Assembly (NCBI GenBank): GCA_021521415.1
Contig: JAIQDT010001733.1
Coordinates: forward strand, 1-64,000
Length of the DNA: 64,000 nt
Direction of reading: 5' to 3'
Source: Bidens hawaiensis
Taxonomy: Eukaryota > Streptophyta > Magnoliopsida > Asterales > Asteraceae
The notes beneath the pieces are model-generated. The model saw only the letters and a list, made by a program, of their open reading frames with translations, did no database searches and was not told the origin of the DNA. This document shows positions 59,001 to 64,000 of this stretch, in pieces. A program made the position numbers and the translations under genes. Numbering within the stretch: position 1 is the first letter of the stretch; the number at the start of each line of letters is the position of its first letter.

Positions 59001-59872
59001 TGAAAAAAGAGTTTGACTTAAAGTCAAAGCTACTTTTGGATCACGTGACATGCTTAAAAGGCGAACACGGTGACACAACAGAAAAAATGATAAAACAAGT
59101 TGACTGTCTAAAACAAGGTTATCAGGTACACCATAGTTACTTACAATGATAAATTTTTTTAGTAGAATTAACTGCACGGGTAAGTAGTTTGGCTGTATTG
59201 CAAGTTTTGTCTTCAAGTTACAAAAATTCCAAGTTTAGATCAACTGTTGAGCACGAACATAACACACTAACAGTCTAACACCATTGGTCCTTAAAGTTGA
59301 TGGACGTTAAATGTTCCTGTTAAGTGCGTGTGAAATGATCAAGCTACCCCTTAATATAAAAAATAAAAATAAAAAACTAAGAGTTGTAGTTTCTGAAACA
59401 AGATAAGGGGATCCCAGTATCCCACCATTCTTTAACGGGTCGTCTGGTCATTTCACATACATTTAACGGAAGAACTTAACGTCTGTCTACTTTAGAGAAC
59501 AATGATGCTATGTTCGTCCAAACAGTTTGTCTAACGTTTTACATTTTTAAAAGTTTGTCTAACCTTGCAATAGAATTAATTATCTATGTAATTAATTCTT
59601 TTGAGTATTATAAAAATAGCTTGGGATTTGTATTGATGTTTGTATGACAGATTGATAATGATTCTACTCCAACAAAACATGTAATAGATGTGCCTAGTTT
59701 GACATCTATCGAGGCAATGCGAACACCGTCTTTTGCTGATCTTTTAGCGACAACAAATATTGTTTGCGAAAACCAGAAAAATTGTGTGGAAAATGGAAGC
59801 AAACTGAAATACCATCATCATCAAGTAACCTTGGGATCTCCAAACAGAAGTCCTTTTGCAGATGTTAATTAA
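53558..59872 (+). CDS. KIN5: Kinesin-5 (BimC/Eg5 class, KIN-5) mitotic motor
   Basis: Twenty-three exons join in frame (3,177 nt) to 1,058 residues: 53558-53757, 54433-54562, 54632-54787, 54879-55216, 55381-55519, 55606-55703, 55806-55962, 56118-56187, 56279-56355, 56445-56498, 56590-56670, 56757-56868, 56939-57025, 57110-57285, 57349-57510, 57646-57753, 57882-58040, 58147-58230, 58312-58517, 58600-58701, 58774-58883, 58977-59125, 59651-59872. All are GT/AG. The N-terminal motor has P-loop GQTGTGKT (145-152), switch I SSRSHS (about 274-279) and DLAGSE (307-312). A long coiled-coil stalk follows. The tail has TPTK (991-994), a full CDK consensus like the BimC box, and a [14 protein letters not shown] motif typical of plant KIN-5. 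Kinesin-5 tetramers slide antiparallel spindle and phragmoplast microtubules. A likely 5' UTR intron is 53389-53542. The subclade (A-D) was not resolved. Confidence 0.93.
53995..54270. repeat. GAGCTCGGCTC-rich element in kinesin intron 1
   Basis: Made of CTCGAGCTCGGCTCATTTC-type words, ending CTCGTTTGCACCCCTGA. Same family type as in kinase intron 1. Confidence 0.6.
56013..56047. repeat. (CA)n microsatellite in kinesin intron 7
   Basis: About 17 CA units. Confidence 0.9.
59198..59572. mobile_element. Inverted-repeat MITE in kinesin intron 22
   Basis: The left arm (about 59198-59355) and the inverted right arm (about 59425-59572) share TTGCAAG, GACGAACATAAC-like, GACGTTAA.TTC and GTGTGAAATGA blocks. 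It explains the unusual length of intron 22 (525 bp). Ends and target duplication are not resolved. Confidence 0.6.
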
Positions 59873-61298
59873 TTCTTTTATTTTACTAAATAAGTATTAA
59901 GATTGTATGCTCTTATATATTGATCTTATGCCATATATGCAGTTAAGATTAGTGAACTCCAAAACTCGGTTTTGGACTCATCTACCGATGAGCATGAATG
60001 CTGTAATGGAATTGAGTAAGCTAAATTTTTTATTGTGGTATTTAAAATCATTTATCGTAAAATGCAACCTTTATTCCTATTGAGTTTTATATATATTGTT
60101 ACAATTAGGCTATGTGTTGTGGTTTATCTAAAAATTGCATAACTCACTGCCACATAGGTGGTAACTAAACTAAAATTAATAAATAAATAATGTGTGTGTG
60201 CATGTGATTGATGGAGAGTAGTGGAACCTACCTGGCTTTTGTGTTAAACGGTGTTAAGGGGGTAGCACATGCCTTCTTGGCTCCCCCCTTTTTGAGTTTT
60301 ATTCAATTGGAAAATTCTGAGTTTTATCCAATTGAAAAATTCGGGTGAACCACCAAATTATTTCGATCTGAAAGTGATTATCCAAGTGCTACAACTTACA
60401 AATCGCCTACAAATGTTACAAAATTGTTAAACTAGGATGATGATTGGTGGTGGTTCTGATGCTATAATCCTGTTAAATGTTTAAGTTTGTATCACTTCAC
60501 TTGGTTTGTAACTTTGTGCATATCCCTGTTATCACTAGATTATTTTGTCTGCAAACTATTACTTACTACACTATATAGACACTAAATGTTATTCGTTAAC
60601 ACATAGTAAACAGCATTTAAAACCTCAAAAGGATTTTCAACAATACAAAGACGAATTCTGCAGACTGATATAAACTAAGCAGCATAAACCGGTCAGAATC
60701 TTGTAACATATTTATTAACTAGATATACAGAGTTACACTTCTGCTCTTTTCGGGAAATATGACTGATATCATTTTGACTTTTAAACTCAAATGTTTATTG
60801 TGAATATTCGTCTAATTATCGCTATGTAACGGGGCAATTTAGTGACGGATATTTGACAACGAACCACCAAGGACAACTAACTTCTTTGAGATTGATTCTA
60901 CATTTAGAGGTTTTAGTTATGGTGAGATTAGAAAAGTCAGTCAGTAAAGTCAAAGATGCTGAGAATTTTCTGTGGGCCCATCTGCCAACATTTTAAAAAT
61001 CCTACTTCTGTTATATATTATTTGCACTTACTAATGTATTCTAAACCTTATTACTTTCTTCATTCTTCATAATCACTTCTAGCTGCTACTCGTGAGCTTC
61101 AACGGATATATGCGAAAGAAGGAGCTGTGCCGTAGAGAGTTGACTTGGTCAAGGTACAACACGTTTCAAGCATAGTTCTATATATCATTTTTGTAATACT
61201 ATAGTTACATAAGTAAGCTAATTACATTGGAACATTAAACCTATCATTTCTAAGGAAGGCTCATTTTATCTCGCATTAAACCTGATCTGTTATTTTGC
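59873..61298. other. Intergenic between kinesin and WAT1-related gene (convergent 3' ends)
   Basis: Two exon-like scraps were seen. One at 59942-60015 follows a CAG acceptor and reads KISELQNSVLDSSTDEHECC. The other at about 61082-61134 reads ATRELQRIYAKEGAVP then TAG. They do not splice together in one phase, and I do not recognise either, so no gene is called. The rest is AT-rich. Confidence 0.35.
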
Positions 61299-63291
61299 TT
61301 AATTGACCGGCTCAACATTAATTACTATTACATCAACTGTCTTATCTTGTTTATCACATTTTTCATCCGATGACTCGATAATAATAACCTTGTGACAACC
61401 GTTCTCTTCGGATTCCTTCTCAAGTAATTCTTCCGGTACTATTTGATTGCCAGTCGAAAGCTCGTTATCCTTACTTTTACCCCAAACAACCATATAAAGC
61501 CCTGCAACTATCACTATAGCTCCAAGAACCCTGTAAGAATATAAATGAATTTAAAAAAAAAAAAAAAACTATGATTTTTTACTTTTATAAGAAAATAATA
61601 ATTTTTACCTTCCTAGATATGTTTGCTCGGCTAGAATAATCGAGCCCATGATGGCTACAATGATCATACTCAGCGGACTGAATGCAGTCACGAAAACCGG
61701 ACCCCTGTCTTTCATTACTATTCCTTGGATGTAGTAAGCGAGACCTGAACATATTACGCCCTGCATACACATAAATAAAAGTTGGGTTATATATTATTTA
61801 TACAAATTATTTATAAAATTTTTTATTAATTAGTTAGAGATTTTTACACTATAGAGTGTTGCTAGAAGTGAGATGTCCCACTTAATAGCCCAAACTGCAA
61901 AGTTACTTCTCTCCATCACTAATGCCACTATTGCTCCCTCAATTGTGCCCAAGAAGCAAATCCAAGCGGTTAATGACAGCGCAGCAGGATAAGACTTTAG
62001 TGTAATCGCCTGCATATTACAAGAGAAAAAAAATATATTAAGTTTAGGAATTGTTGATAATACTTAGTTCACTGGCTGGCAAATCCTGACCTGTTTAAGA
62101 CACGATTAAACCTGTTTAATGAAAAAGTACACTACGCAATTTTATATATATTTTTAAATATTTACAATTAGTAGGCTATTGAAGCATACAACGAGTTGTA
62201 TTCATGTTTGATACTTGTGTTAATCTCGTCATTTCTGACATATTAAACACGATAAGACATGTTTTGCCAGCTTATAAACATATAAATTCTTACTTGCAAA
62301 ACCATGAAGCAAGCCCAGCTAAAGATTCCAATTATGATCATAATAGCACCCTTGAGAGAATGATGTAAATCAACCCCATTATTTGTTGCATTTCTGCTAT
62401 AACGCCCTTTTGTCCAAAATAGCTCCAAAACCGGGCCTTTAACCAGTGTCATAACCATGGCTCCTGCAACGGTTGTAATCGTTCCAACTACTTTCGCTTG
62501 ACTGCGGATACTCTTTAAGTTGACCACCTCAAGCCTGAGTCAACCAACAGTCAATCTTGTTTTATTTTGACTTGTTTGACATAAGCAATAAAGCACAGCC
62601 CAAATGGTCAAAAGGGGCCATTTCTTGTTTCTTTGACCACTTAATAATATTATTGGTTTTATGCTAAATTATTTATTTATTTATTTTTTACCTTAGAATG
62701 CATGCAATGACAAAAGTGATAGCAGGAAGAACATTGGACAATGAAATTGCAAATGTTGCTGTTGTGGCTTTCATTCCTAGAAAGAAAAGATTCTGATCAA
62801 TAACTGGCCTGTCAAACAAGAAACATAAGGTTAGTCATTTTATTATAAGTCATAACATCATACCATTAAGTCATTAACACATGTTATTCTTATTATAACT
62901 TACTCCAATAGAGCAAGCAGCATAAGCTTTACAAATATTGATTTGGTCATCTTCGGTCTTATTTTCCTGTTAAAAAAATAATTAAAAATTAAAATATTAA
63001 ACTGGTGAGAGAGACAGAGAATAATTAGTGAAAACATAAACATAAATAATTATTTTCTTGTTACAAAAGTAATATTTACTTGTCTAGGACGATGGCAAAA
63101 GGGGCCATGACAACAGTGGCTATAACGTGATGATAAACAACGAATACATAGCTACTCATTCCTTCGTTCATCGCAACTTTAGATACAACACTCATTCCCG
63201 CAAGCCCGAATTGCAGAAAAATGACTGCAAAAAAGGGTTTCCCCTTTTGGAAAAACTCACTGATTCTCTCACTCATTGCTTGCTTACTCAT
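61299..63291 (-). CDS. WAT1-related / nodulin MtN21-type EamA transporter
   Basis: Seven exons splice in frame to 392 residues: 63291-63080, 62966-62904, 62808-62692, 62534-62294, 62009-61848, 61760-61609 and 61530-61299, all GT/AG. The protein starts near KGKPFFAVIFLQFGLAGMSV and has VFVVYHHVIAT, the EamA-type stretch KATTATFAISLSNVLPAITF, then AMVMTLVKGP, WACFMVLQ, YPAALSLTAWICFLGTIEG, SGLAYYIQGIVMKDRGPVFV and GAIVIVAGLYMVVWG. About ten hydrophobic segments are expected, and length and order fit the family (350-400 residues). The C-tail (from about 335) is hydrophilic and acidic. Family members move auxin or amino acids across the tonoplast or plasma membrane; the substrate here is not known. 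An in-frame ATG 30 nt upstream (63321) could be the start. Confidence 0.92.
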
Positions 63292-64000
63292 AGTGATATT
63301 TATAAGTAACACTTGTTTCAATTGTATGGAAATATGCTGCCATCTTATGTCTATTTATAGTAGACTTCAGCAAATCAGCAGTCAGCATGATCCTTTCAGA
63401 TATACTGCATGGCATTGTTTATAATTTCATTACTTTGGTGTTTTTTTTTTTTTTGGTAATAACATATTTTGGCTGTTTTACATGAAGCTTCAAATATATT
63501 TTGTGACGGGGGGTTTGCTGCCCAGTGACAGAGACAAAGTCTCTTAATTATCTAACAGTCTTAGGTTCAAGTCCCGGGAAGTAAAAGAACTTTGCCGTTC
63601 AAATCAAAAGAAAAAGAACTTTGGAAACAAAAAACATGTCGAGATTCTGTTATATCAGATTTATGGTAAGTTTTTGTTGACCTTAGTTTAATTGTTTTGG
63701 CCTTTGGGTAAGATGTTGTGATTTGACTTTTGAGATGGTAGTAAAATGACTAAATGAGTGTTTTAAGTAATAAATTCAAGAAAAATATCACTTGCAAGTT
63801 TCTCACTTTAGATAACTTCAATTGCAATTCGCCAATGGTCGAATGGCACAGGGTGATGACATGGACTGTTGGCATCTGTTTGTTTCGGTATTTGAGATAG
63901 TTTCAAGGACAGCTCAAAAGAAAGATAACTTCAACTCATTAAATAGTTATTGACTTAATATTTTTTTTTACAAAAATAGCAATGTTGAATAGTTAATTTG
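63292..64000. other. Promoter side of the WAT1-related gene and beyond
   Basis: A TATTTATAG (TATA-like on the minus strand) lies near 63351-63359, about 65 bp upstream of the ATG. At about 63566-63580 GGTTCAAGTCCCGGG resembles a tRNA B box, but no matching A box or cloverleaf was found. No further gene. Confidence 0.4.

Noticed and set aside
59942..61134. Extra 3' exons or a small gene after the kinesin
   Set aside because: The two exon-like scraps do not join in phase, and the kinesin already ends in a family-typical tail with TAA at 59872.
63566..63580. B-box-like GGTTCAAGTCCCGGG, possible SINE
   Set aside because: No A box at the proper spacing and no poly-A/T tail boundary could be identified.

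Overview
This window is nuclear DNA of a flowering plant (eudicot). The coding genes are split by many short AT-rich introns with GT/AG borders, the families are plant-specific (KIN-5 kinesin with its plant tail, WAT1-related transporter, AFC LAMMER kinase, plant protein 1589), and the intergenic DNA is dense in LTR elements, hAT, Mutator-type and Helitron elements, MITEs and TA microsatellites. No bacterial-style operons, CRISPR arrays or phage genes are visible. The exact plant family cannot be fixed from sequence alone; Asteraceae is only a weak guess.

Layout. 0-5.3 kb: an isoleucine-type tRNA (519-592) and a small three-exon gene of the plant protein 1589 family on the minus strand (2811-5240), whose long intron holds a 0.9 kb Mutator-type foldback element. 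5.3-12.1 kb: intergenic, with a complete non-autonomous Tip100-like hAT element (8317-9650) and a probable Helitron. 12.6-17.7 kb: two decayed minus-strand pseudogenes, a deleted copy of the AFC kinase gene found 31 kb further on, and a nicalin gene broken by a frameshift and by an LTR-like insertion in an exon. 20.4-21.0 kb: a small two-exon gene for a His/Pro-rich protein with a probable premature stop. 22.7-28.7 kb: gene fragments (trehalose-6-phosphate phosphatase, LINE, vacuolar processing enzyme), a hAT MITE, a Helitron and a satellite-like tandem array.

29.0-38.4 kb is one complete, young Ty3/gypsy Tat-type element lying on the minus strand. It has near-identical 0.98 kb LTRs, a GTGCT target duplication, a primer-binding site and polypurine tract, and a gag ORF. 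Pol is almost entirely missing; only an integrase-tail remnant follows gag. In its place, on the opposite strand, lies a five-exon gene with its own TATA box, predicted to encode 915 residues of the 'putative gypsy-type transposase' family, between two tandem-repeat arrays whose units contain inverted arms. A solo LTR of a related family lies at 41.4-42.3 kb. This element is the most interesting object in the window.

43.8-48.5 kb: an intact 12-exon AFC1-type LAMMER kinase (minus). 48.9-51.8 kb: a cluster of small inverted-repeat elements with clear target duplications, including a long-TIR element carrying what looks like a captured first exon. 53.3-59.9 kb: an intact 23-exon kinesin-5 gene (plus) with a mitosis-specific activator motif upstream. 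61.3-63.3 kb: an intact seven-exon WAT1-related (EamA) transporter (minus). The host genes act in unrelated processes (splicing-factor phosphorylation, mitotic spindle, membrane transport), as expected for plant gene order.

All exon borders were assigned by eye from splice consensus, reading frame and remembered family similarity; no alignment or transcript data were used.
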